Assembly (NCBI GenBank): GCA_001574975.1
Contig: KQ965751.1
Span: 72,718-136,717 of the forward strand
Direction of reading: 5' to 3'
Origin: Gonapodya prolifera JEL478
Lineage: Eukaryota > Monoblepharomycota > Monoblepharidomycetes > Monoblepharidales > Gonapodyaceae
DNA length: 64,000 nucleotides
The notes under the pieces are model-generated. The model had not been told where the DNA came from. It ran no database searches and saw only the letters and a list, made by a program, of their open reading frames with translations. A program made the translations under genes and the position numbers. Below are positions 43,909 through 53,602 of the stretch, piece after piece; the first letter of the stretch is position 1, and the number at the start of each line of letters is the position of its first letter.

Positions 43909-44007
43909 TCTCTGTTTCTCGCGTTGTGGAATGTGAAGTCACTCGCCGTCTTTGGTCACATGCACGTCCACTAATGCGATCGCAGCACGAGAATTCACAA
44001 GACAACG
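43909..44007. promoter_or_regulatory. Compact head-to-head promoter, YchF GTPase / aldo-keto reductase
   Basis: The ATG codons of the two divergent genes are only 99 bp apart, so the 5' leaders and core promoters must overlap. No TATA-like element is obvious. Confidence 0.5.
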
Positions 44008-44504
44008 ATGAGCGAGTGGCCGACGTTCACGCTCAGCTCGAGAGCGAAGATTCCTGCAGTGGGACTGGGAACGTGTAAGTCGGTTAATGCGATTCACTGG
44101 AGTTGTGGATTCGATCACTCTCCACCCGCCATCAGACTTTGGCGACGACATGAAACTCCCACAGGACCAAATCAACAATCTTGTCGAGACCGCTGTCAGA
44201 GCGGGGTACCGCCACTTCGATGGGGCTCTCGTCTGTACGTGTCTGTCGCCATCGCTACCAGCCGCCCGATTCTCTATTTCACGACCACTTTTCCAGACGG
44301 CAACGGATCCCAAATCGGAATTGCACTCGCCCGTGTCTTTGATATGGGCCTCGTCAAGCGAGAGGACATATTCTACACGTGCAAGTGTCCAGAAACAATG
44401 CTCACGGCACCAAACGTCAGGAAAGCACTCGAGCAGACGCTTGAAAGTTTGCAGCTGGACTATTTAGACTTGTACCTTTTGCACTGGCCTGTTTGTGTGA
44501 GTGC

Positions 44505-44770
44505 CGTTGGTTGGGGGTTGGCGAGACGGAACGAACGAGGCGCGAGCGACGGAGGAGCGAGTAGCGGAGTGAATTAAAGTCGAGCCTCGCGAGCGCACCG
44601 AGGACACCGAGGCCTAAGCGCATAAGGCGCTGACCGAGGCTGTCGAGCAAAGCGAGATCCGTGCGCGATGCGCGAATGATCCATCACGGAGCGAGTATTG
44701 GACCGAGGCTGTCCGCCGGAGGCGAAACATCCGCGGAGTGGAAGAATCCGGACGGAGCGAATTACAAACC
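44505..44770 (+). mobile_element. Candidate introner-like element D (aldo-keto reductase intron)
   Basis: The 318-nt intron 44497-44814 starts GTGAGT, a G/T-rich stretch, then CGGAACGAACGAGGCG (identical to element C). Modules follow with CCGAGGCCTAAGCGCATAAG, GGCGCTGACCGAGG, CACGGAGCGAG, CCGAGGCTG, TCCGCCGGAGGCGAA and GACGGAGCGAATTAC. A possible branch ACTTAAC, a pyrimidine tract and CACCAG close the intron. The host gene is on the plus strand, and the element is likewise on the plus strand, whereas elements A-C and their hosts are on the minus strand. Confidence 0.65.
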
Positions 44771-45402
44771 AGTGGATAACTTAACCCCCCTCTCCACCCC
44801 CCGCCACCCACCAGTTCTACCCCTCCAACCCCCCAATCGTGGCCAAACGGGATCTCATCACGTCTCTCGCGCCTCAAGACCCATTGTAGAACCTCGAAGA
44901 CATGTGGAAGGTCATGGAAGATCTGTACGCCGAGGGAAAAGTCCGGGCGATTGGGGTGTCCAATTATACGGTCGAGATGCTGAAGAAACTGCTGACGTTT
45001 GCGAATGTCCCACCGGCTGTTAATCAGGTTGGCGAGGCAACGCCCTTACAAGTTACACCGGTACATCAGCTGAACCGCCATTTATATCAATGCCGTTATC
45101 AACCGTCCACCCGTCCACCCTCCTCATGAAATTTTCAATGTACGAATCCCACCCATACCTCCCTCAACCCGCCCTTCTCTCCTTCTGCCACTCCCGCTCC
45201 ATCCACGTCACAGCCTACTCTCCACTTGGCGCCGGGAAGTCCGACCCACCAGTTCTCCTTTCCGACACCTTCGTCACCGCCCTTGCCTCCACCCACGCCG
45301 CACCCCGGCGCAAGTGCTGATCAATTGGAACGTGGCGAGGGGATGCAGTGTGACTCCGCGGACGCAGAGCGTGGGGAGGGCAGTGGAGAATTTTGCGAGG
45401 GT

Positions 45403-45545
45403 GAAGGGGGTGGTGAGGGAGGTGGTGAGGGAGGTGGTGAGGAAAGTGGAGACAAGGAAGAGGTACGTGGATCCGAGGGTGTTTTGGAGGGTGGACGTGT
45501 TTGGGGAGGGGGGCCTGGGAGAGGGAGAGGGAGAGGGAGATGGGG
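45403..45545 (+). repeat. Purine-rich tandem repeats (12-bp GTGGTGAGGGAG-type and 6-bp GGGAGA)
   Basis: At 45408-45445 a 12-base unit GGTGGTGAGGGA recurs about three times, encoding VVRE repeats if the aldo-keto reductase frame is followed. At 45518-45541 GGGAGA recurs four times. Both are simple-sequence expansions in the 3' end of the damaged reductase and are probably neutral. Confidence 0.8.
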
Positions 45546-45599
45546 CGTCGGCGGTACCCAAGAAGTGAAGGCAAACGGTTCAATTCAAGCATGACACAA

Positions 45600-48200
45600 T
45601 CACAGTTATATCTTTTCGTAAAAACCATAAGTAAGGTTAAGTCCAGCAGAAATGTAGCGTACGCTACCGGCGCCTTGTTCCTATGCCATAACTTCCCGAC
45701 GTGAACAAGGTCGGAATGTTCGCGCACACTGCACTCTGATTGGCACTCTCGGGACAACGTCACCGTGAACGAAAAATCGAGACAGAGGGTACGTGGCGAC
45801 AGCCTTGTGGGAAAATGTGGCGGGCCATGTGTGGACCCAAGACTTGTGTCGAATGTGACCCCTAGTCCTGGTGGGGATCTATCCACATACTTTGCAAATT
45901 GTCTGTAGGTATGAAGTGCATCAAACTTTTATTCTAACCCTTCGCACTTCCTAGCCACGACAAAAAGGGAAGCGTAGGAAGATATCCAGAACGGGCTCAA
46001 GACAGAACAATCTTAACCCTGGAAGGTGGCTTGAATTCGCATATACAGCAAAACCGAGGCTGTTTGGTAGGCATCGCAGCTCTCTCACGGACCTCTTCCG
46101 CTCCGCCCCCGCGGCCAATCAAACCGAAAGCTGACTCTTTCACGTCGCATACGCACAACAGCCACCACACGAAATGGAGCCAATAGGCATTCTACTAATG
46201 CCCAGTCGCGCGAGCGCAGGGGGCAAGGGCTGAAATTGTGATCATAGAGCTGAGCAATGCAAAAGCTACGTAGTACTGCGCCCGACAACGGGGAAGAAGT
46301 GGGACTCATAGCTGTCAGCTTTACATAGCCATTCGCTGTAAACCACCGTTGCCAGTAATTTCGCAACACACAAGACGGTATGTGAGGTGCATGCCACGGC
46401 AAAAAGGAGTCGGCCTGACGTTCAAGTTCATATTTGTCACGCATCAAGAGAGATGAGGTACGGGTTGAAGTCCTTCCTTCCTATTTTTTCGTATGGACCC
46501 TGAAATGATCAAGGTCTGCCGTGGAGAAACACAAACATTGATTACCACGCAGAAAGGCAGGTGACGTCACATGGTGAACCTTCTAATAATGGGTACAAAG
46601 TTCGCAAAATCAAGACCCTCAATTGCGAGCTCACGCAGCTATTTGGTGAGCTGCGATGGTGGCTGTGATATCCTCCAGGCGGTAGTCATGACACACCGCA
46701 AAGAAAGCCCAGGAGAGGCCAAGTGCCGGCATCTTGTCTTTGTAGCGACTTATCACAGGCGCATATGATGTCAGTTGGGTTGTTTGACATGAAAGATATG
46801 CTCTACGATGGCAGACGTCGTAATGATCGCTGGCACTCGAAATCAAATAAATCGGTGCTTCTTCCGCTGCCAAATTGATATTCGTGTGGCGCCGTGCAAA
46901 GCGTGAAGCCTCAGAACGTCGACGTGGGCGGCCGCCGAGGGGTAAATGGTGACGCCAAAACTAAACAACAAATCTTCAGGTGTTGACATCCAAACGCAGT
47001 TTTTAATTTTTGTGAGAGAATATTACCAGATACGGTCAAAGGTTGTAGAACTTCTCGACAAATGGCACCAAAAAAAAACCTAAGAGAGGTCGAGATGTTT
47101 CATGAGTGCACCAGAACTTGTTGACAAAGTTTTGAGAGACCATCCGTATGCGTCAGAATTCGTGACACGTTCCGCAGAGGCAAGAATCATACTGCTTCCT
47201 GGCACCTCAAAATCCAAAAACTAAAGAAAACACGGGCGCTCTCCGTGACATTCATACCCGTAAAAGCCTGCAGTGGTGTGGCTCGAGCTGTGTCGAGAAA
47301 ACAGTGACGCGAGGTCGCTGGTACATCCAACATGCTTAATGGTGAAGCGAGACAAGGATGGGCTTTGCTATAGAGCACCACAGTCATGACAACTTGCGGG
47401 CGAGGTGCACAAAGGGAGGTGACGTCAACACAACTCTGAGCCGCGAGCACTCATCGCACCAAGGCACTGTAGATGCCAAGTGATATAAATGTGGTCCAAG
47501 ACTGATTTTGACGGTGAAGTGGCCAGCAGCTGCAGCAAACATCGATTGGGACTTGGGCCGGCCCCAAAAGTCACATGTGGACTTGAGTACTCCCCGCAAA
47601 ACCTCAGGGCACACTGTGCTTACAAGACGTGAAGCGTCGGAATATTATACAAAAGAAGAATCACAACACCGTGGGCCGCCCCACAATACACAAAAAAGTA
47701 CATTCGTCTGTGGCAGCACAGCAATGTATGGAGACGTGCAAGTCTTTGACCGCGGTGGAAAAGATTCGTTTAGCGTGAGCAGAGACGCACACGAGGCCGA
47801 AAGCTGGATTTGGGGCGGAAACAAAAGATAGACGTGCTGCGGCCAGAGATCCCGCACTGCCAGAACACTCACTTTTCTTGATCGTGTCGCCTCGTGACAC
47901 ACTCATGACCGTGAAACATCTTTTGCGTGGAGTGCAGAGATGCGTAGGCACGGCCAGACTGCGTTGAAGTTTGCTCTTTGTGGGGTGTTCTAGAGGACAG
48001 AACCCCAATAAGCCGTGGAAAGAGTTACAGTAAAGCGACGGATAGAGAAGAATCTTGTGGAACGCATCGGACCAGACGGTCAATTTGCGATCCAAGACTG
48101 ATTACTGAAGGTCCAAGGATTTGAGTACATGTCTTCACTGACCGTTCAACAAAGCAAATAACAGGGTCTTGAAGTCGTAAACTTTGTAGAATTATCCTTG
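45600..48200. other. Gene-poor stretch, 2.6 kb
   Basis: No gene is recognised on either strand. The longest frames (minus 47661-48095, minus 46085-46447, plus 47508-47831) have no domain, no paralogue in the window and no convincing splice pattern. Base composition is more A/T-rich than in flanking genes. It might contain decayed sequence or non-coding transcripts, but nothing specific can be supported. Confidence 0.45.
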
Positions 48201-48203
48201 TAT

Positions 48204-49581
48204 TCAACTCTGGCAGTTTGGCAGGACGCCCTCTACGTTCCAAAAGTCCCTCCAACACACCGCCTTATGCTTCGCCCAATGTTTCTTCTGGCATGCAGCG
48301 TCGCAGTACATGGCCATCATCCACCGCCCGCACTTCTTCTTTGGCGCAAGGTTGAGGCACCCCACGGCCGCGCAGACCATCTCCATGCAGTGTTCTTTGA
48401 ATTGGTCCCGTCGACTGCGAACAAAATCCTGGACTTCTTTGAGTTCTTCCCGAGTGAGTGAAGCCTCCCTCACAAAAGTGAGAAAACTTCATTTCGTAAG
48501 CCGGTTCCAGCGACGCCTCGGATGCCACAAATTGCTGCCATAGGCACAAAAGATCCTCACATACGGGTATCGGGATGTTCGCAATGGATTCGACCCTGCA
48601 AAGAGCCGCGATCCAGCGGTCGTTTGACAGTCACGTCACGGCACCACACGGCCGCGTCTCTCTCCATATCCAGCATGAGCCCGTGGAAGATGATGAGCCA
48701 TGCGTGGACGTTTGGAAGCATTCGACCACGTGGGTTGGACAGGTCTGTGATTACAAATCCATTCACGTCACTCTGAATGTTGTGTGTTGCCGCGTCTAGG
48801 AGCCGTGGAAGCAGCCCTAGCGACGGTTCCAGCAAGATTCTGCGGAAGGCGCGCGACCGAACGACGATAGGACTGAGACGTCGTCCGGGTCAAATTCCTT
48901 CCCGTCTTCCGGTAAAAAGGGCACCGCAAAATCCCGACCCAGCGAGGTGCCCAGGAGCACCGACATGACCTTTCGGTGCGTGGGCATTTTCATTTGGAAT
49001 AGGGGGAGATCTTTCTGTGGGACCGTCAGCCCCACCTCCGGGTCGTTGCGTATCAAGTAGAAGGGCTGGTTGAGCCCGTCTTTGCTACTCTTCATCAATC
49101 CCGCAAACAAAGGCTGGAGACAATGAACATCACTAGCGGTTACCCAGTGCTGCGTGAGTTCGCCGATTGTCCTTCTGTAGCCGTCGTCACGGGATTCCAT
49201 GAGCGCCTAAAGTTCAGACGGACTCAACGCGGGCATGGCGGTGCTTGGGACGTAGACGGGGAGGCAGATGTTGCGTGGAGATGAAAGGAGATGAGCGAGA
49301 TGCCGAGAGCGTTGACGAGGTGTGTGGCGTCGTCGGTATTGTTCGCAAAAGAGTTTAACTCGTTGAAAGCAACTACTGATAGAGACTTCAATGTCCACCT
49401 AGTCGCTGAGGTTTCAGAGACAATTATGATGTCCGAAATATTTCTGACATTGCCATGGAAGGCCGGCGGTACCCATCCGCAATACTGAAGGAGGTCGAAC
49501 AAGATGGTGTTTTTCTCTCACTTGGGCAGCTTTCTCTGTGATAGCTGGCGACAAAGAGTTAAAGGGACGTTTCACTTTCAT
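48204..49581 (-). pseudogene. MYND zinc-finger protein, apparently damaged
   Basis: The C-terminus encodes a clear MYND finger: CAAVGCLNLAPKKKCGRW, then MYCDAACQKKHWAKHKAVC (Cys/His spacing Cx5C, then Cx3C, Hx3C). Upstream on the same strand are LFDLLQYCGWVPPAFHGNVR, TRWTLKSLSVVAFNELNSFA, NALGISLISFHLHAT, LPVYVPSTAMPALSPSEL, LMESRDDGYRRTIGELTQHW, LLEPSLGLLPRLLDAATHNI and LTREELKEVQDFVRSRRDQF. These read as one protein, but the frame changes at a run of As near 49513 (VRE to NTILFDLL). It changes again near 49268 (HAT to NICLPVYV), a TAG interrupts SPSEL/ALMES at about 49207, and another shift occurs near 48850. MYND domains bind proline-rich partners. With four defects a pseudogene is likeliest; homopolymer errors could account for one of them. 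Confidence 0.6.
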
Positions 49582-49771
49582 GGCTGTGCCACACTGACAG
49601 GCGAGGCCCCCCACGACTCCCCTTGAAATTCCAAGTGGAACCGCCAAGCCCATCGGCGTCCATCGGCATTTTCCCACCGCTCTCCATCACTTTATTTATT
49701 CCGGGTCCCCTCTCCTCTCCGAACTCCTCGACCCTCCCCTTCTCTTTCATCCACACTTCCGGCCACGTCCA

Positions 49772-51284
49772 ATGTCGCATCGAGGCCACTTCCGCCAACC
49801 CAGCGGCGCAGTCCCCTACGAGTTCATTCCCGGATCGGGTGACACCCCGAAAGTGCTCGTCGTGAACCCGGCTGTGCAGGTGTCCAGTGGGACCAGTTTG
49901 AGTGATAGGTGGGTTTTGGGAAGGAAAAGGGGGGAGGAGGCGCGAGGGTAAAAGGGCGGATGGAAGCGGAACAGAGGAAGCAAGTTTTGGTATGGGTTGG
50001 TTCTGCCGATGGGAGAGGGTTGGGTGGATCCAGAAAGCTGACAAACATGACATTGGGAGAAGGGACAACAATCACGCAGCATCACGCAACGGAAGTTCTG
50101 TTTCCTTACCAGATCACCTTTTCCACTCTCACCCATTCCTCTTCTCACCTTCTTCCCCACCCATCCACCTTCATCTCGCACCCCATACCTCCCCCCACCA
50201 GATTCTCTCAACTATACCGCAAACGCCGTGGCGCCTCCACCGCGGCACAATCCACCGCGCGCTACTCTGCCACCATGACACGGCGCACAGGGGAGGAACC
50301 TTCGGACGACGCCATGCAGGAGGTGTACGATTCCGCTTATGCCAAGGGGCAGGCTCCGTTTTACACACCTCAAAACTTCAACGCGGGCAGCGGTGGAGGT
50401 GGAGGTGGGGGATACCAAAGGCAAGGGCAGGAGCAGGGGCAACAGGGACAGAGGAGGGGCGGTGGTGGGCAGTCGTGGAATGTACGGAGGGACCAAGGCG
50501 ATCAAGGCGGTGGGGGCCAAGGATGGACGCCGGGTGAGTTTTGGATCCCAGTTCACGAGGCGTTTTCGAAGGAGACAAAGTCTAGTGCGCTTTGGGCTGG
50601 AGTTTGGGGAGACGACGTTGGTGAAAGGATACTGGATTCAAAGTGCCGATTCTGGAGTCCGGGGAGAAGCGGTCGGTGAAGGAGACCGAATGCAAGTTCA
50701 TGCTGGTGCTCGCCGTTGTGCGAACATGCTCCGGCCGTCGAATATCCTGTCACGCCTCGTCGACTTTGGCCATTACGTTTCGAATAACCGACCCCCACCA
50801 ACTCCCAGCGACTGCCGCCCCACGCCCACCCCACCTCTCGGGCCCTCGTCCAACCCAACCTTCCGCACCGCGCTCGTGGCACGTCGTCCGAGGCGCTGCG
50901 CTCCAACCAGCCGCACCAGCTGCACCACGAGGTGGCGCCGCCCTCGGCCCCATCGGTTCTGGACGAAGCGGGTACAACAACAATAACGGACCCGACGGGT
51001 ACCGCGGCGGTCGCGGTGGGCGCGGCCGGGGTCGTGGGCGTGGCGGGCGAGGAGGGTACGGCGGTGGTTCAAACGACAAGTACTCACTCGACGCAGACCT
51101 GGACGCCTACATGGCGAGTAACCCCGCCGACGGTGCTTCCAATGGTGCGGCGATGGCGCCGGTGAAGAGCGCGATGGAGAGGCGGCTTGATGATGAGATG
51201 GAAGCGTACAGAAACCAAGCGGGAGCAGGAGCAGCCCCGGAGCCTGCTGTCGGTGTGAAGCTGGATGTCGAAATGTTGGTGTAA
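49772..51284 (+). CDS. CHTOP/FoP-like (chromatin target of PRMT1) RGG protein
   Basis: Three exons join in phase: 49772-49908, 50202-50533 and 50809-51284, for 314 residues. The N-terminus has KVLVVNPAVQVSSGTSLSDR followed by FSQLYRKRR, matching the SLNERF-type start of animal CHTOP. The middle is Gly/Gln/Arg-rich. Exon 3 has an RGG block (YRGGRGGRGRGRGRGGRGGY, near 51000-51060), the kind of tract methylated by PRMT1. The C-terminus has KYSLDADLDAYMASNPAD, the FoP duplication motif (LDxELDaYM) that recruits the TREX mRNA-export helicase UAP56 in CHTOP and ALYREF. No RRM is seen, which argues against Yra1/ALYREF. The likely role is nuclear mRNA export or arginine-methylation-linked chromatin function. 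The 275-nt second intron is long but shows no introner-like modules. Confidence 0.75.
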
Positions 51285-51668
51285 TGTTGGAAGTGGTGAT
51301 TCGATGGGGAGAGATGGTAGAACAGGCGACAACAAAATTGTGTGGTATTGGAAGGGCTTGACGTCGTTTGCGACAGGCGGACTTCTCAAAAAGGTCTTCT
51401 ATTGTTAAAAAAAAAATAGCTTCTCGGTTCGAGAATAGAATAAATACTGAGTGCCTTGGTTCAATTTGGGAATAATCTGACGAGTGAAGTACGGAATGGA
51501 GTTTTTCGCGCCCATCGGTGGAGCACTCCATGCACCACATTCTTCCTTTCGAGACTCTGGAGGCTTTGTGAGCCCCGTTGTCGTCATGGCGTGGTCCCTT
51601 GAGAGGGGAACCGGAGAAGATCCTTCCGCAGAACATTTCGGCCGCCGCAATTCCACGCCAACGCGACC

Positions 51669-53394
51669 ATGGGAAACAAAAGCACTCGACACCGCAAAAG
51701 GCCCGCTAGACGATGTGGGACCAACATCGGAACTGGTGCCCCGATCAATGAGATCGACAGTCTTGCCCGAAAGTTGAGTCTCGTTGAAGGTAAAGATGGC
51801 ATTCGATCGAGTTCATTCCATAAAAATAACCTTTGCTACTACCCGCGATGTAGCCAATGACGCGTTGCTCGTAAATCAACGTCGCAATACTCGCTCGACA
51901 AAATTTGACATCCTTCAGCTCCCCTCGCAAGCTCTCCATCGTATATTCTTCCGTCTCGACCCTGGAACCTTTTACGGCACTCTTCCACTCGTTTGCCGAG
52001 GATTTTACAAATCGCTCGCTCCCCATCTTGCCCGTATCACCATCACTTACGGCGAATGTTGCAGTGTCGACACCAGCCAGCTGAACCAGAAAGAGTAGCG
52101 TACTTGCACACCTGCTCACTCTTTTCATGCCCTGCAACTCGGGTTTAATCTGTCTAGTGTCTCAGGAACCAGGTTTGAAAGCCCTCGACAGTTTCAATGT
52201 TGAGACAGTTGAAGACGTCGAGCGGAAAAGGACTGGTCCGGCAACTCCACCAAAGTTCCGTGATCGAATGTGCTACAAGTCGTTTCCTTGGTCTATGAGT
52301 CTGCAGGCTGCCAAAGCGGTGACGTCAACGTGTGCTCTGTCAACTTTGACACCTATTGGAGCCCACCTCACCGTCAACCTCAAGTGGTACAAAGCTCGTA
52401 AACCATCACACGTTATCCCTTCGTAGCAAGATATCGACAACCTCCCTAACCTCGCCATCGACGCCGCCGAGTCCTCCCTTCGGCGACGATTCGTGGTGGC
52501 GTCTGTGAACGCTCTCGTCATCACTCCATCCGGGACGTGCTCGCACTCAGTTGAATCCATCGTTTGAGGTCTGAACCCCGAGCGTCTCGTGGTACATCGA
52601 GGCAATTGGCCTCTCCGATGGGATGGATCAGATGTGGCTGGTGTCCGAGCGTTGAAAATGTCTGTGTGTTGCCATCGTGAGATGAAGGGCGTGAGGTTCG
52701 ATCAGTGGAAAGACCTTGAGTGACTCAGTGTTGAAGCGTATAGTGGAGATGCCAGCATGGCCCATCTGCTGGCAGGCTTTGCCATGGAAGGTTCCAAAAG
52801 CAAACTCACGGACTTGCATATGAGGACAAAGAGGGGAAAGTTTGATGATCCGAAAGTGGAAGTCCTAATCATGTCAAGACGTCCACTCGCTCACGAATCC
52901 ATTAGACTTGGTCTCGTCTTGATCTTTCCCTCTCTCGTCAATCTCACGCGACTCCGGCTGACCAACTGGCACTTACCCTTCCAAGAAATTTCAGAACCAG
53001 ATTTCAGCATTCGTTACGACGCCTTTACTGTGCTGCCGAGCAAGCTCCCCAATCGCACTTCGTTCGGAAATGTACTCTACTTGAAGGACCGATTCGCTTG
53101 TGGGCCAAGCAAATGGGGATACAAAAAGCTCGAAGAGCTACATCTTCGTGTTCATAAGACGAAACTGGGGAGTTTGATGAGGACCTCGCCGAGGGGTGGG
53201 CGGATGCAGGGTTTGAGATAGCCTGGCACTGCCCCAATCTCAGACATCTCTATGCTCTCGGAGACTTCGGCGCAAGTATTACGGAGAGTGTGAAAAGCTT
53301 GGTCGGCTCTGTCGGCTGTGGTCTGAGTCCAGGTACGGGGCGGTTGCAAAAAGTTATCCTTTCCGTGCCGAAAGATGTCATTGAGGATGTGTGA
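51669..53394 (+). pseudogene. F-box / leucine-rich protein with in-frame stops
   Basis: After MGNKSTRHRKRPARR and an intron, exon 2 has an F-box: FDILQLPSQALHRIFFRLDP followed by LPLVCRGFYKSLAPHL. A GTAGCG...TCTCAG intron (about 52096-52165) leads to one long frame of about 330 codons (EPGLKALDSFNVETVEDV ... LTRLRLTNWHLPFQEI ... KLEELHLRV) interrupted by TAG at 52424, TGA at 52564 and TGA near 52721. A one-base shift near 53168 is needed to continue into CPNLRHLYALGDFGASITES and KVILSVPKDVIEDV. LRR-like motifs (LTRLRLTNW, LEELHLRV, LRHLYAL) suggest an SCF substrate receptor. Tiny introns ending at the TAG/TGAG are conceivable but would be under 45 nt. A pseudogene is favoured. Confidence 0.65.
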
Positions 53395-53602
53395 CACTTA
53401 GCAGTGAAAGGGTTTCGGGATTCAAGGTTGTTGCAGAAGCGTCTTCTGGGTTGTTGGAGCAAGACGGGGATGAATAAAGGATGAACGAGAACGTTAACAG
53501 GGACAATCATGGTCAATGAATAGTGTTTCGGGTGTCTCAATGTGTCATGTTTTTAAATTAGTATCATTTTCATAAAGTTAACTTGTAAGATACTTTGAAA
53601 AG

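Larger units (their letters stand above)
44008..45568 (+). pseudogene. Aldo-keto reductase, probably disrupted
   Basis: Aldo-keto reductase blocks occur in order: FTLSSRAKIPAVGLGT, VETAVRAGYRHFDGA, GSQIGIALARVFDMGLVKRE, KALEQTLESLQLDYLDLYLL with HWPV, NLEDMWKVMEDLYAEGKVRA with IGVSNY, FANVPPAVNQ, SHPYLPQPALLSFCHSRSIH with VTAYSPLGAG, and PAQVLINWNVARGCSV. These enzymes reduce carbonyls with NADPH. The gene looks broken: a TAG precedes NLEDMW (44888-44890) where a one-base frame change would restore the chain. No acceptor AG is present between VNQ (donor GTTGGC) and YESHPYLPQ. A frame shift separates THAA from PAQVLINW (45300-45310). The normally Tyr/His/Lys-rich active site is partly visible (RHFDGA, HW). 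The C-terminus is a repeat-expanded VVREVVREVV tract. Sequencing error in GC-rich DNA remains an alternative. Confidence 0.7.

Noticed and set aside
50534-50808. Long second intron of the CHTOP-like gene as an introner-like element or hidden RRM exon
   Set aside because: No element modules are present, and no frame through it gives RNP1/RNP2-like sequence; it is simply a longer intron.
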